NCBI GenBank assembly: GCA_003250355.1
Contig: QKGS01000077.1
Location: 1 to 64,000 of the forward strand
From: Bacteroidota bacterium
Lineage (GTDB): Bacteria; Bacteroidota; Bacteroidia; Bacteroidales; SZUA-534
Direction of reading: 5' to 3'
DNA length: 64,000 nucleotides
The notes below the pieces were generated by a model that was not told the origin of the DNA, did not search any database, and saw only the letters and a program-made list of their open reading frames with translations. Shown here one piece after another: positions 19,371 through 29,287 of the stretch. The stretch's first letter is position 1; every line of letters starts with the position of its first letter. The position numbers were made by a program, and so were the translations under genes.

Positions 19371-19411
19371 AAAATGCCGGTGATTAATAAAAACACCGGC
19401 ATTTCTTTTAT
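19371..19411. terminator. Bidirectional terminator between convergent genes
   Basis: AAATGCCGGTG and CACCGGCATTT form an 11-base perfect stem with an 11-base loop, flanked by A- and T-rich tracts. It separates the KdsC-like gene (plus strand) from the exported-protein gene (minus strand). Confidence 0.85.
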
Positions 19412-19456
19412 TTATACACAAAATACTCGTAAAACTGTAACTTATAACCTAAAACT

Positions 19457-20737
19457 CTACTTAACCTGTCGTAGCAACATTCCAGGTTCTACCTTTGCTC
19501 CTTTAAATTGGGTTGCACTAATTTCAGGATTTTCAATATCGCCCTCGCCCATATTATAACGGTTATCCCATATATTTTTCTTATCAACCTTAACCTGACC
19601 TACTTTTTTGTATATCGTTGTCTGTGTATGTTTGTCCCACACTTGCTCTAATACGTCAAATTTTTCGCCTCCTTCAAGACCTTCTTTCATTCCAATTTTG
19701 GCCTCTATCGGATCGTTATTAATAATTGGTGTTTTAGTTTTAAATACATCGTATTCTTTTTGAAGCTTGGTATAACCTTTGTCGATATTACGAATAGTTG
19801 CCAACTGAATAATATCGTTAAACTCTTTTCCTGCACTTATAAGTACAACCGATTTTGCTTTTTGGTATCCAACATAGTTTAGTTTAAAAATGGTTGTAGT
19901 ATCAAAAGCCGCAACACGAGTGCTATCAATATTATCGCTATATACCCAATAATTCATATAAAAATCGTTAGCTACTTCTTCATTCCAATCGAGTTGAAAT
20001 AAGTACGAAGTTGTAAATACCGAATAACCATCTTTTGTAGCATTGTAAGTAACATTAGCTGCTGCTTTGGCTGCTGCGCGTGCCAGTTCATTACTTATAT
20101 GGTCGGCAGCAGCAAGGGCAACATCTCTTACAGCTCGTGCATACGGTTCATTTTCAATAAAATTCATACCATTTACTACTATAAAAGTATTTTTCAATAA
20201 CTCTTCACCGGCATCTTTCAACGAAGCCAAACCTCTGATAGAACCCTTTGCTATTTCAGCTTCCATTGCCGAAGCATCGTACGAACCGCGCTCGTGAATA
20301 AGACTCATGTCGAAAGTACCATCGGGCTGACGGTTAAACCATTTGGCAACCATTTGATTGGCTGCTTTTGTTTGGTTGAAATAATTTGCAATAATATAAG
20401 GTAGCTCTGCTTCTACTTTTTTTACCTTCTCTTTTGCATCGCTTAAGTTTGTAGTATCTCCTGCCGATTTCATAAGCTCTATTGCCTCTTTCGATAAAGC
20501 ATAGTCCATCGGATTAAATATTTTTGCCTCAAGCGAATGGTCGTTATACTTATCGGGGAAAGGTGCCTGATTATAAAAACCTATTACCAAATCTTTATGC
20601 ATAAATGTTCCAAAATCCATAAGCATGGTATGCAATGAACTTCTGCGGTATGCTACATCATCAAGCTCTACTTTACGCTGAGCATTTACATTAGTAATAA
20701 GAGTAAATACAAATAATAAAAGGATTATTCTTTTCAT
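19457..20737 (-). CDS. Exported protein of unknown function
   Basis: 426 residues with a clear signal peptide (MKRIILLLFVFTLITNVNAQ). The mature part has an N-terminal helix-rich half with Ala-rich stretches (AADHISNELARAAAKAAANV) and a more beta-like C-terminal half. No motif of a known enzyme was recognised. The family looks Bacteroidota-specific by style, a weak judgement. It is a single gene between two terminators, so it is probably transcribed alone. It is likely periplasmic or surface-attached. Confidence 0.75.
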   Translation of the reverse strand: MKRIILLLFVFTLITNVNAQRKVELDDVAYRRSSLHTMLMDFGTFMHKDLVIGFYNQAPFPDKYNDHSLEAKIFNPMDYALSKEAIELMKSAGDTTNLSDAKEKVKKVEAELPYIIANYFNQTKAANQMVAKWFNRQPDGTFDMSLIHERGSYDASAMEAEIAKGSIRGLASLKDAGEELLKNTFIVVNGMNFIENEPYARAVRDVALAAADHISNELARAAAKAAANVTYNATKDGYSVFTTSYLFQLDWNEEVANDFYMNYWVYSDNIDSTRVAAFDTTTIFKLNYVGYQKAKSVVLISAGKEFNDIIQLATIRNIDKGYTKLQKEYDVFKTKTPIINNDPIEAKIGMKEGLEGGEKFDVLEQVWDKHTQTTIYKKVGQVKVDKKNIWDNRYNMGEGDIENPEISATQFKGAKVEPGMLLRQVK

Positions 20738-20834
20738 AGTTTCATTTTAAATGGTTAATAATTTTTTTTAAAATAATGAGGCAATGTAGTATTTATTTAT
20801 AACATACAAACTACCATTTTGATCAAAAATGTAC

Positions 20835-20870
20835 ATAAAAAAAGCCTTGCTTTTTTATCAACAAGGCTTT
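20835..20870 (-). terminator. Terminator of the SulP transporter gene
   Basis: On the minus strand AAAGCCTTG and CAAGGCTTT pair and are followed by a run of T. It lies 18 bases after the stop codon. Confidence 0.85.
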
Positions 20871-20887
20871 GAAATTTTATTCATAAC

Positions 20888-22438
20888 CTATGCAAGTTTA
20901 TTTGAGGCAACTTTATATTTGGGATCTTCTAAATAATTTACCTCAATTATAGCCGATGCATTATCGAGTAATTCTCTGCTATCGCTCGACAAATGTCGTA
21001 GCAAAACCTTTTTACCATCGGAAGCATACTTTTCGGTAAGTTTATTTAATGCCTCTATTGCCGAATGGTCAAGTACTCTCGATTTCATAAAATCAATTAT
21101 TACAATCTCGGGGTCGTTTTTTACATCGAACCTGTCGTTAAAAGCCGAAACCGATGCAAAGAATAATGGCCCATCTACTTCATATACTTTATTTCCATCC
21201 TTATCAATACTTGGACGTGCGTGAATATTGGTTGCATGCTGCCATGCAAATACAAGTGCCGATATTATTATTCCTATAAATACAGCTACTGCTAAATTAT
21301 GGAAAAATACCGTTACCAATGCCACGGTAAGCATAACTATAACATCGGAAAGTGGCATATTGCGAAACATTTTTAAACTAGCCCATTCAAAAGTACCTAC
21401 CGAAACCATAAACATAACTCCAACAAGTGCTGCCATTGGTACCCGCTCTATTAGCGACGACCCAAACAAAATAAACATAAGCAATGTAACCGGAGCTACA
21501 ATAGTAGATAGCTTTTTTCGTGCACCTGAACTAACGTTTATAATACTTTGCCCAATCATAGCACAACCACCCATACCGCTAAAGAAACCACACACAAGGT
21601 TTGCTAACCCCTGGGCTACGCTCTCCTTATTACCGCGTCCGCGTGTTTCTGTCATTTCATCAATTACTGTAAGGGTTAATAGGCTCTCTATTAAACCAAC
21701 CATTGCCATTATCAACGAGTATGGAAATACTATTTTTAGTGTCTCAAAACTTAGTGGCACTTTGGGTAAATGGAATTTTGGTAAACCTCCTTTTATTGAT
21801 GCAATATCGCCAACTGTTTTGGTTTCTATACCAAAAGCAATAATTATAGCCGATACTACTAATATTGCTGTTAAAGGTGCCGGTATTGCCTTGGTTATTT
21901 TTGGCAACAAATAAATAATAGCCATAGTTAGTATAACAAAACCAACCATTACTACCATCGGAACACCTGTTAACCACGATTCTGCACCATTTACAGAAGT
22001 ATTTTTAAAATGAGTTAGCTGAGCCATAAATATTACTATTGCCAAGCCATTTACAAAACCAAACATAACAGAGTGAGGCACCATACGTATAAATTTCCCA
22101 AGCTTTAATACTCCTACCAGTATTTGTATTAACCCCATTACCACAACTGCTGCAAACAAATACTCAACTCCGTGAGTTGCCACAAGGCTTACTACTACTA
22201 CTGCAATAGCTCCGGTTGCTCCAGATATCATTCCCGGACGACCTCCCAATAACGCTGTGATTATTCCTATAAAAAAAGCTGAATATAATCCTATCAAAGG
22301 GCTAACGCCCGCTATAAGCGAAAAGGCAACTGCTTCAGGAACCAGTGCAAGAGCAACTGTTAACCCCGATAATACTTCATTTTTTACATTACTCTCCTTC
22401 TCTTTTACTCGGTCTATTAATCCTGAAATCACACCCAT
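20888..22438 (-). CDS. SulP-family anion transporter with STAS domain
   Basis: 516 residues. The N-terminal 400 residues are hydrophobic with the SulP signatures [20 protein letters not shown] and [10 protein letters not shown], and [20 protein letters not shown] in the middle. A STAS domain occupies about 420-505 ([36 protein letters not shown]). SulP proteins move sulfate, bicarbonate or other anions across the inner membrane. No sulfate or carbonic anhydrase gene is nearby, so the substrate cannot be assigned. Confidence 0.93.
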   Translation of the reverse strand: MGVISGLIDRVKEKESNVKNEVLSGLTVALALVPEAVAFSLIAGVSPLIGLYSAFFIGIITALLGGRPGMISGATGAIAVVVVSLVATHGVEYLFAAVVVMGLIQILVGVLKLGKFIRMVPHSVMFGFVNGLAIVIFMAQLTHFKNTSVNGAESWLTGVPMVVMVGFVILTMAIIYLLPKITKAIPAPLTAILVVSAIIIAFGIETKTVGDIASIKGGLPKFHLPKVPLSFETLKIVFPYSLIMAMVGLIESLLTLTVIDEMTETRGRGNKESVAQGLANLVCGFFSGMGGCAMIGQSIINVSSGARKKLSTIVAPVTLLMFILFGSSLIERVPMAALVGVMFMVSVGTFEWASLKMFRNMPLSDVIVMLTVALVTVFFHNLAVAVFIGIIISALVFAWQHATNIHARPSIDKDGNKVYEVDGPLFFASVSAFNDRFDVKNDPEIVIIDFMKSRVLDHSAIEALNKLTEKYASDGKKVLLRHLSSDSRELLDNASAIIEVNYLEDPKYKVASNKLA

Positions 22439-22516
22439 TTATTACTTTTTTTAAAATATTAGTTTATGTATGTGCAAAAATAGTTATTCAAAATACAATA
22501 CAATAAAAAGGAGGTA

Positions 22517-24055
22517 CTAATTACCCATTGTTTCCATTTTCTTTTTGAACCACTCTATCTGTTTCTCCTTTTCTTTCAACTCCTGCTCTACCTTTCTCTG
22601 ACCTGTAAAATCGTACGATACTCCCAAAATATTTGAGTTTCCGGTAACATTATTATCAAATGGTACTTTAATTGTTTGGAGTATTCTTTTTGTTCCATCG
22701 GGCAATGATATTGATTGCTCTGGAAGCTTAACTGTTTCATTTTCAAGCAACACTCGCTGATCACTCTTAAATATTTCGTTTAACTCATCACGGTTACTTA
22801 TCAGGTCGTTATCGGCACAGCCCAATAGTGCATCGGCGGTAGTGTTAAAAAGCTTTGCCTGTGCTTTATTTGCTACTATATACCTGCGCTTATCGTTCTT
22901 TATAAATATTGGGAAAGGTATCATATCTATAATCTTACGCATAAGATTTTCGCTCTCTTCCAACTCTTTTTGCTTTATCTGCATCTCCTCTTTCTGTATA
23001 TGCATTTCCTGCATATTTAGCTTAAGTTCCTCTTCCTGCCTCGATAAATTTTCGGCCTGCTCCTGCGACTGCTTCAATAACTCCGAAGTAGTTTCATTTA
23101 ATCTGTTTGCCGATACTGTTGCTGCAAAATTCTCGGCTATTTTTTCTATAAACTCACGCTCATACTCTTTCATCTCAGTAAACGATGCAAGCTCAATAGC
23201 TCCTATTACCTGGTTATCGGTAATAAGAGGAACTAAAAACAAACATCGTGGCCCGGCATTACCAAGTCCCGAACTTATATTCATGTAATTGGCAGGTAAA
23301 TCATTCATATAAATACTCTGTTTTTCAAAGCACACTGCCGATAGCAACCCCTCATCGGAACTTATATTTATATTTGTAGCCTTTTCTCTGTCGTATGCAT
23401 ATGCTGCCACCATTTCAAGCTTATTATTGTTTCCATCACTATTAGAAAGCAAAAATACACCACCCTGATTATACCCTAAATACTTAACCAACTCTGTTAA
23501 AAGCCGTTGCGATATATAATTAGTTCCCCGGTTACTTCGCAACAAATCAGAAAACAATGCTATCCCTTGATTAGTCCAGTTTCTAATATTCTCTTTTGCT
23601 TTCCACTCCTCTTCCTCGGTTTTTAACTTATGTAAATACTCATTGATGAGGGTAACCGATTTATAAACTAAATCATTGGTATTTCTATTAACTGCAACAT
23701 TAGATATTTTACCCAACGATAATGATTCTGAATGTAACAATAAATCAGAATAACGTCTTCCTACTCTGTAAATACCCCTGAATATTTTTGATTGTTGAAT
23801 TATTTGAGGTGTTATTTGTACCGACTTGCCTTCAGCTATTAAACCAACATACTCATATACCTTTTGTAAATACTTAAAGTACAATATTGTTATACATACC
23901 AACACCAACAATAAACTCAAAATAGTACTTGCAAAAAATAATTCCCGCACTAAACTCTCAATATGTACGCTATACATTACTATTACTAATAATATAGCCA
24001 ATACTGTACCTGCGAACATTAATACAAATGCACGCTTAAATACATCTTTAAACAT
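22517..24055 (-). CDS. Membrane GAF-PAS sensor protein without output domain
   Basis: 512 residues. Two membrane spans at about 10-65, then a GAF domain (about 165-320), a Gln/Glu-rich coiled coil (about 325-370, with repeated EEMQIKQKELEE-like heptads) and a PAS domain (about 370-490) ending in a short coil. No histidine kinase, GGDEF, phosphatase or DNA-binding domain follows the PAS. Related sensors carry a kinase there, so this one may work by binding another protein. A TATTTTTG box at 24183-24190 on the minus strand could be its promoter. Confidence 0.85.
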   Translation of the reverse strand: MFKDVFKRAFVLMFAGTVLAILLVIVMYSVHIESLVRELFFASTILSLLLVLVCITILYFKYLQKVYEYVGLIAEGKSVQITPQIIQQSKIFRGIYRVGRRYSDLLLHSESLSLGKISNVAVNRNTNDLVYKSVTLINEYLHKLKTEEEEWKAKENIRNWTNQGIALFSDLLRSNRGTNYISQRLLTELVKYLGYNQGGVFLLSNSDGNNNKLEMVAAYAYDREKATNINISSDEGLLSAVCFEKQSIYMNDLPANYMNISSGLGNAGPRCLFLVPLITDNQVIGAIELASFTEMKEYEREFIEKIAENFAATVSANRLNETTSELLKQSQEQAENLSRQEEELKLNMQEMHIQKEEMQIKQKELEESENLMRKIIDMIPFPIFIKNDKRRYIVANKAQAKLFNTTADALLGCADNDLISNRDELNEIFKSDQRVLLENETVKLPEQSISLPDGTKRILQTIKVPFDNNVTGNSNILGVSYDFTGQRKVEQELKEKEKQIEWFKKKMETMGN

Positions 24056-24493
24056 GATAATAAACTTAAATAAAATGAAAAATGAATAAATAAATTGCTC
24101 AGTTATTGAGAATAATTATCCGGAATGTTTAAAAATGTGTTTTTTTACTTTTGTCATGATTTCGGTGTGTTTTTGTGTGGGGCAAAAATAATAATATTTA
24201 TTATTTTTTTCAATACCACCCCAAAATAAACCAGCACCTTGTTTGAAATTTATATATTTTCAAACACAATACCCCAATTTATATCATCGAAATTTCAAAT
24301 AACTCATAAAACAATTACAATACATAAAATCCAAAACAAACACATTTTAATATTAAGCACAGTGCAATACTCTATCAAATATTTAAACTACTCCAAATTA
24401 AATCATTGTTAATTCGTCAAAAAAGACCTACTTAACTTACTTAACACTTAACCGTAATACTATATTTGTCGCTTAATTACAAATATTAACAAC
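24056..24493. other. AT-rich divergent intergenic region
   Basis: 438 bases between the divergent GAF-PAS and small outer-membrane protein genes. No ORF of note was seen. It holds promoter-like TAnnTTTG boxes for both directions (24183-24190 on the minus strand and 24461-24468 on the plus strand) and three CTTAAC repeats at 24431, 24440 and 24447. Confidence 0.6.
24431..24468 (+). promoter_or_regulatory. -7 box with three CTTAAC repeats upstream
   Basis: TATATTTG at 24461-24468 fits the -7 consensus. CTTAAC occurs at 24431, 24440 and 24447, where the -33 element would be, and no TTTG is present there. The repeats could be a regulator site that replaces the -33 contact. Confidence 0.45.
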
Positions 24494-25036
24494 ATGAAAA
24501 AGCTACTATTACTTTTTGCTTTTGCAACTACGTTAGTTGCGGCACACAGTCAAATTCTGAACACCGGGCAAACCCTTAAAAAAGGAAAATTCTCAATGGG
24601 TGTAGCACCAGGTATTATTGCAAACGGCAATACCGACTTTATACTTTGGGGACATGCAGGCATTGGCCTTACCAACGGCATAGACCTAGGAACACGAATT
24701 GGAGTTCTTGGCTCAGGTGATATTTACTTTGGTGCCGATGTTGAATTTGCAATTCAAAAATACCTTTCGTTTGCTGCAGGTGCACATACATGGGGCAACT
24801 TTGGTCTTGATGCAACTCTTCTTGGTACAATCGACATAAAAAAAGGTGTATACCTGTATGGTGGTGCCGACCTCGATGTAGCCTTTGGCAACAACGATGT
24901 ATTCTTCCCTTTATGGCTTCCTGTAGGAATTGAAGTAATGATAAAAAATAAAATGAGCTTCCTGTTCGAAGCATGTATTGGTGTTACCGACCCTGCTCCG
25001 CATTTAATTAACGGTGGATTAAATTTTTATTTTTAA
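24494..25036 (+). CDS. Small exported beta-rich protein, probable outer-membrane barrel
   Basis: 180 residues with a signal peptide ending near AAHSQ. The mature part is a series of short amphipathic strands rich in Gly and aromatic residues (LTNGIDLGTRIGVLGSGDIYFGADVEF) and ends in Tyr-Phe, the usual last residue of outer-membrane barrels (GGLNFYF). The size suits an 8-strand barrel. No family was recognised. Its 3' end overlaps the convergent phzF-like gene by 4 bases. Confidence 0.75.
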   Translation: MKKLLLLFAFATTLVAAHSQILNTGQTLKKGKFSMGVAPGIIANGNTDFILWGHAGIGLTNGIDLGTRIGVLGSGDIYFGADVEFAIQKYLSFAAGAHTWGNFGLDATLLGTIDIKKGVYLYGGADLDVAFGNNDVFFPLWLPVGIEVMIKNKMSFLFEACIGVTDPAPHLINGGLNFYF

Positions 25037-25824
25037 ATAAAAATTTCCCCTTTTAAATAAACCTTGGCTTTACCGGCAATTTTTACCCTATCGCCACAAA
25101 TAACGCAATGAACAGTACCGCGGCGTTCTGAAAGTTGGCGGGCAGTGAATTCGATTTTGCCGGTTCTGCTTTTCCAATAAGGAATTAACGTAGTAAACGA
25201 CGAACCTGTTACATGATCTTCGGGTATACCCGATTGTGGTGCAAAAAAGCGCGACACAAAATCAACTTCCTCGCCCGGAGCTGTTACTATAACCCCGCGG
25301 TAGTTTGCATCTGCCATAGCCGAAAAATTTGGTTTTATGGCTCTAATATCTTTTTCGGTTTCATATACAAGCATACAATCGGAACGACCAAAATAACACT
25401 CTTTAGGCTTTTTACCTATTTCGGTATACAAATCAGCCATTTCATCTAATGGAAACTCATGAAGCTCATCGGCCGGAAAATCGAGTTCAAGAAAAGCTCC
25501 TTTGTTTTCAACACTCAAATCGCCACTAGTACGTGAATAAAAGGTTACTTTATCTTTATTGGGTTCAAGAAATTGCAATACAACCAAACCGGCTGCTAGT
25601 GTCGCATGACCACACAAGTCAACTTCGGTAGTGGGTGTAAACCAACGTATCTCGTATTTATTATGAATTTTTACAATAAATGCAGTTTCCGACAAATTAT
25701 TCTCAGCTGCTATCTTCAGCATTAAATTACTGTCTATCCAGTCTTTTAAAACTACTACTGCGGCAGGATTGCCGGTAAAAACATCTTCGGCAAAAGCATC
25801 GATCTGGAATATTTGAAACTTCAT
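25033..25824 (-). CDS. PhzF-family isomerase/epimerase-like protein
   Basis: 263 residues. VFTGNPAAVVVL at the start, Glu46 in NNLSETAFI (the catalytic acid of PhzF), DLCGHATLAA, and SGIPEDHVTGSS near the end are the family signatures. PhzF fold enzymes isomerise small acids; most members outside phenazine clusters have unknown substrates, and no phenazine gene is present here. The name should therefore not be read as phenazine synthesis. The gene stands alone on the minus strand. Confidence 0.9.
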   Translation of the reverse strand: MKFQIFQIDAFAEDVFTGNPAAVVVLKDWIDSNLMLKIAAENNLSETAFIVKIHNKYEIRWFTPTTEVDLCGHATLAAGLVVLQFLEPNKDKVTFYSRTSGDLSVENKGAFLELDFPADELHEFPLDEMADLYTEIGKKPKECYFGRSDCMLVYETEKDIRAIKPNFSAMADANYRGVIVTAPGEEVDFVSRFFAPQSGIPEDHVTGSSFTTLIPYWKSRTGKIEFTARQLSERRGTVHCVICGDRVKIAGKAKVYLKGEIFI

Positions 25825-25917
25825 AGTTGAGTAATTAATTTAACTCAAAAAATATACTAATTATTCCCGAATTATCATAACATACTAATCATATAAAAAA
25901 TAGTACTCTATCAACAA

Positions 25918-26955
25918 TCAATTGATATAAACCGACTTAACCCTAAGCATTTCATTTAAAAATTTTTCAGGTTCTTCGGTAAGTGGCCTATGTGCCGATT
26001 CATTAAACCAAACTATCTCCTTGGTATTTTGTGTATTTAAGAAATTGAAATACTTTTCGGCCAATTTCGATGACACCAAATTATCATATTTACCCAAAAA
26101 GAAATACACCGGCACCTTAACCTCAGGAACCTGTTTAAAAAGGTTTATTGCCATCATATCGTCCCACAAAGTTCTACCCGAATACTTTGAATGAATAAGC
26201 AACCTAAATTTGTCAGCAAGAGAATATTCCGGAGTTCGGAACACATCTTTAACTATATCGAAGTTTACATATGGTTTCTCTGTATTTACATTATGTACTA
26301 TTCCACCATATGTGTATACCCATTTTCTAACTTTCAAAGCATCATCAAGCGAATAGTGAGCTGTATCAATATTACTGAGTTCTTCTAACGCTTGCGTGTT
26401 ATTATTAGCTTTCGATTCTTTTGTTGCATAAGAAAGACACAGCCGTTCATTTGTATACAAATCAACCGACTGCCCCGAACCAACGTAAGCAATAACATTT
26501 TCAGGGTGTTGTGCCACATAAAGCATTCCTAGATTTGTTCCCCATGAGTGCCCCCAAAGAAATACTTTTTCTTTGTTCATTATTCTCTTTGAATATTCTA
26601 TAACCTCATGCAAATCATGCAAAAGTGTATCGGTAGTCATTGACTCTTCTTTTACTTTTCGGCTAAGCGATTTTGCTGTACCTCGCTGTTCCCAATACAC
26701 TATGGTAAAATGTTTTTCTAAATTTGAAAAATTATTGATATACGGAAATAAAGGATATCCTGGCCCTCCGTGTACATGAACCAATACCGGATTCGATATA
26801 TTTTTACCCCGAATTACAATACCTTGCTCTACTCCTCCTATCACTACTTTATCACTTAACAGTACCGAATCGGCATTGTTATATACCAAATGCGATACCG
26901 AACATGAAATACATAACAGCAGAAATATTGCAAAATATAAAATCCTTCTTATCAT
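25918..26955 (-). CDS. Alpha/beta hydrolase, exported (proline iminopeptidase-like)
   Basis: 345 residues. The N-terminus is a signal sequence with Cys at 15 and 18, so it may be a lipoprotein. VHVHGGPGYPLFPY is the oxyanion-hole motif of the prolyl aminopeptidase group, Ser137 in LWGHSWGTNLG is the nucleophile, and His in NESAHRPLTEEP near the C-terminus would complete the triad. Substrates could be peptides or small esters. The nitronate monooxygenase gene ends 19 bases upstream of this start on the same strand, so the two are probably co-transcribed. Confidence 0.85.
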   Translation of the reverse strand: MIRRILYFAIFLLLCISCSVSHLVYNNADSVLLSDKVVIGGVEQGIVIRGKNISNPVLVHVHGGPGYPLFPYINNFSNLEKHFTIVYWEQRGTAKSLSRKVKEESMTTDTLLHDLHEVIEYSKRIMNKEKVFLWGHSWGTNLGMLYVAQHPENVIAYVGSGQSVDLYTNERLCLSYATKESKANNNTQALEELSNIDTAHYSLDDALKVRKWVYTYGGIVHNVNTEKPYVNFDIVKDVFRTPEYSLADKFRLLIHSKYSGRTLWDDMMAINLFKQVPEVKVPVYFFLGKYDNLVSSKLAEKYFNFLNTQNTKEIVWFNESAHRPLTEEPEKFLNEMLRVKSVYIN

Positions 26956-26973
26956 GATACTAACATCAAAAAA

Positions 26974-27981
26974 TCAGCTTGCTGCCAACTTCTCACTACT
27001 TATTTGTAATTGAGATATTTCCGACTGCTCACTTATACGATAATTTGTAATAGATGATACAATCTCTTTAACTAAACGAATACTTTTTATCCCCTCAATA
27101 CTGTAACCTGCCACCCATACATTTTTATACGATGCTTTAAAAGCAGAACGCTCTATAACTTTCATTGCACGCATTACAGTTATTGTTTTTACTATTTTCT
27201 TTAAAAATTTCACCCTGTTTATAACAAATTCCAGCCAATTAGCCTTTAATCCTATTTCCTGAACATAAGGTGTATTTATTACTGTAAGCGGTGAACCCGA
27301 CATTTTATTAGTTATTACTATATCGTTGGCTCCATAGTCAATTAAAGCCTGCTTGTATTGTTGTGACACACTACACTCTTCTGAAGCTATAAAAGCCGTT
27401 CCTACCGATACTCCTGCTACTCCTAGCTCCATAGTTTCTTTATAACTTTTATTATCGAAAATTCCTCCGGCAGCTATTACAGGAATATTACAGTTTGCCT
27501 GAATTTCTTCAACAAGCTCTTTTTTGCCCATTTTTCCCAAATGACCACCGGTACGGTTACATACAGCTATAACGGCATCGGCTCCAAGTTGTTCAACTTT
27601 TTGTGCCTGTTTTAAATTAACAACATCACAAAATACCTTAATACCTAAAGGCTTACATTCATCTATTACTTTTTTAGGATTACCCAGCGAAGTGATTATA
27701 TAATCAACCCTTGTTTCAAGTAATACCTTTAACTGCTGCTTAACCTTCGGATTCGACCTGTTTACAATAAGATTTACTCCAAATGGTTTATCGCTAGCCT
27801 CTCTAATAGTTAATATTGCTTTGCGCAAATCATCGCTTTTTCTGTAGTTCAATGCCGGAATTGCACCTGTTATTCCTGCTTCAAGCCCCGCTATTATCAT
27901 TTTGGTATTCGATACCAAAAACATAGGAGCCATAATTATAGGATACTCAATATTGAGTATCGCTGTTAGCCCGTTTTTCAA
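26974..27981 (-). CDS. Nitronate monooxygenase (2-nitropropane dioxygenase family)
   Basis: 335 residues from the chosen start. TAILNIEYPIIMAPMFLVS at the N-terminus, NLIVNRSNPK, GGHLGKMGKKELVEEI and AAGGIFDNKSYKETMELG, followed by a GVSVGTAF phosphate-binding segment, fit FMN-dependent nitronate monooxygenases. It probably oxidises propionate 3-nitronate or a similar compound. Start: no ATG is in frame at the N-terminus. TTG 27981 is preferred because AGGAGG (27986-27991) lies 4 bases upstream and the protein then begins as its relatives do; a TTG at 28053 would add 24 residues. Such a strong Shine-Dalgarno is rare in this genome. Confidence 0.85.
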   Translation of the reverse strand: MKNGLTAILNIEYPIIMAPMFLVSNTKMIIAGLEAGITGAIPALNYRKSDDLRKAILTIREASDKPFGVNLIVNRSNPKVKQQLKVLLETRVDYIITSLGNPKKVIDECKPLGIKVFCDVVNLKQAQKVEQLGADAVIAVCNRTGGHLGKMGKKELVEEIQANCNIPVIAAGGIFDNKSYKETMELGVAGVSVGTAFIASEECSVSQQYKQALIDYGANDIVITNKMSGSPLTVINTPYVQEIGLKANWLEFVINRVKFLKKIVKTITVMRAMKVIERSAFKASYKNVWVAGYSIEGIKSIRLVKEIVSSITNYRISEQSEISQLQISSEKLAAS

Positions 27982-28086
27982 AAACCCTCCTGCCTTTATT
28001 AGTCTGTTTAGTTTAACGTATTTTTGTGATAAAAGGTTCAAAAATACGCTCAAAGCTAAACAAAATAGAGAGAATATGAAAAATGA

Positions 28087-29175
28087 CTATATTTTAATCC
28101 CTATTCCCCACTCAACATACTGAGCTTTAAACGCATGAGCCTTAATTGAAATATTGGCAAATACGTTATCGATAAAGTAATATCGGAATGCTACCCGCTC
28201 ATAAAACGGCAGTTCATACATTTTGGGTAACCATGCATAAAAACCAAGTTGGACAGCCATTCTGAATTTATCGGCTATAAGTTCTGTCGATAAAAAACCG
28301 GCGTAACTCAGCTGTTGGTTAACCGATGCTCGGGGACCAAATTCTGAAGTATCGGAAAGAAAACTATTATAAAACACATCCATACCTAACCCCAGAGTCC
28401 GTTTCCGATTCATACGCTTATGTCCGGCAACCGATACTACTGAGCTGTAATACAAATTGGGTTTATCTTGCCCTATTGCACTATAACCGCCTGCATACAT
28501 GGCTGTAAATTCATAGTTCTTAAAATCAAATGGAGCCGCTTTTTTAAACCTTACAGGTTCTTTAGAAAGTAAATACGAAGCCGAAACAAATGCACTTGCC
28601 ATATTTAATCCCAGATTAGGGTGTTTCATAGAACCATTGCTAAAGTGCTGAAACTTAACACCTGCACCTAACTCTACATTTGGTGTAAGCCTGTATTTCC
28701 ACGATGTTAAAAAATCGACATATACATTGTTCTCTGTTCCTATTGCAACATTTTCGGGGTTCGATATTGAATCGTATTCATTCAAATTAAAGCTTAATCC
28801 GAAGCCCCAGCTTGTACTCCAGTAAAACTTTTCGCTACGCACAAATGGAAATTCCATAAAGCCAAATACCGCAAGTGGATTACCTATTATTGGATTATTA
28901 AAATATCCGGAGTAAAAACCGACACCATAAGTAGGATATTTGAATAATTCGTGCCAGTGCTTACTACCTGTAGTTTGTACCCCAAGCCGTAATTCATGAC
29001 CTAAATATGGCTTATTGGCTTTCATGTCGGACATAGCTTTCCGATGAATAAGTAACTGCCCGGCATAGCCCTGATACTCTATTTTTGGATATACTTTTGT
29101 ACTATCTGTACTTTGTCCAATTGCAGCAAATGGAATTAATAAAAATATTAAAAAAGAATAAATAACTGTTTTCAT
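28087..29175 (-). CDS. Outer-membrane acyloxyacyl hydrolase, PagL-like lipid A deacylase
   Basis: 362 residues with a signal peptide ending near IGQ. The C-terminal two thirds are strand-rich. GVKFQHFSNGSMKHPNLGLN carries the His-Ser pair that is the active site of lipid A 3-O-deacylase (PagL); the surrounding Asn-Gly and Pro-Asn-Leu-Gly match this family (acyloxyacyl hydrolase). It is roughly twice the length of enterobacterial PagL, with an added barrel-like part. Predicted role: removal of an acyl chain from lipid A in the outer membrane. It is a single gene, divergent from the macroglobulin gene. Confidence 0.82.
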   Translation of the reverse strand: MKTVIYSFLIFLLIPFAAIGQSTDSTKVYPKIEYQGYAGQLLIHRKAMSDMKANKPYLGHELRLGVQTTGSKHWHELFKYPTYGVGFYSGYFNNPIIGNPLAVFGFMEFPFVRSEKFYWSTSWGFGLSFNLNEYDSISNPENVAIGTENNVYVDFLTSWKYRLTPNVELGAGVKFQHFSNGSMKHPNLGLNMASAFVSASYLLSKEPVRFKKAAPFDFKNYEFTAMYAGGYSAIGQDKPNLYYSSVVSVAGHKRMNRKRTLGLGMDVFYNSFLSDTSEFGPRASVNQQLSYAGFLSTELIADKFRMAVQLGFYAWLPKMYELPFYERVAFRYYFIDNVFANISIKAHAFKAQYVEWGIGIKI

Positions 29176-29287
29176 GAAATTCTAATGAAAAATTTTATTG
29201 ATGGCGAAAGTAATTTTTTTATTTTTAAATAAACTAAGAGCCGTTAGTAATTTTATTATTTTGGTTTAGTCGTTAATTGTTATATAA

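Noticed and set aside
21228-21914. 228-codon plus-strand frame
   Set aside because: It is antisense to the SulP transporter, whose motifs and domain order are clear; its composition (Thr/Ile/Asn/Pro-rich, no hydrophobic pattern) is that of a shadow frame.
22842-23288. 148-codon Ser/Cys/Phe-rich plus-strand frame
   Set aside because: Antisense to the GAF-coiled coil-PAS gene; biased composition derives from the Glu/Lys-rich coil.
25033-25824. Phenazine biosynthesis
   Set aside because: PhzF-family proteins are widespread outside phenazine clusters, and no other phz gene is present.
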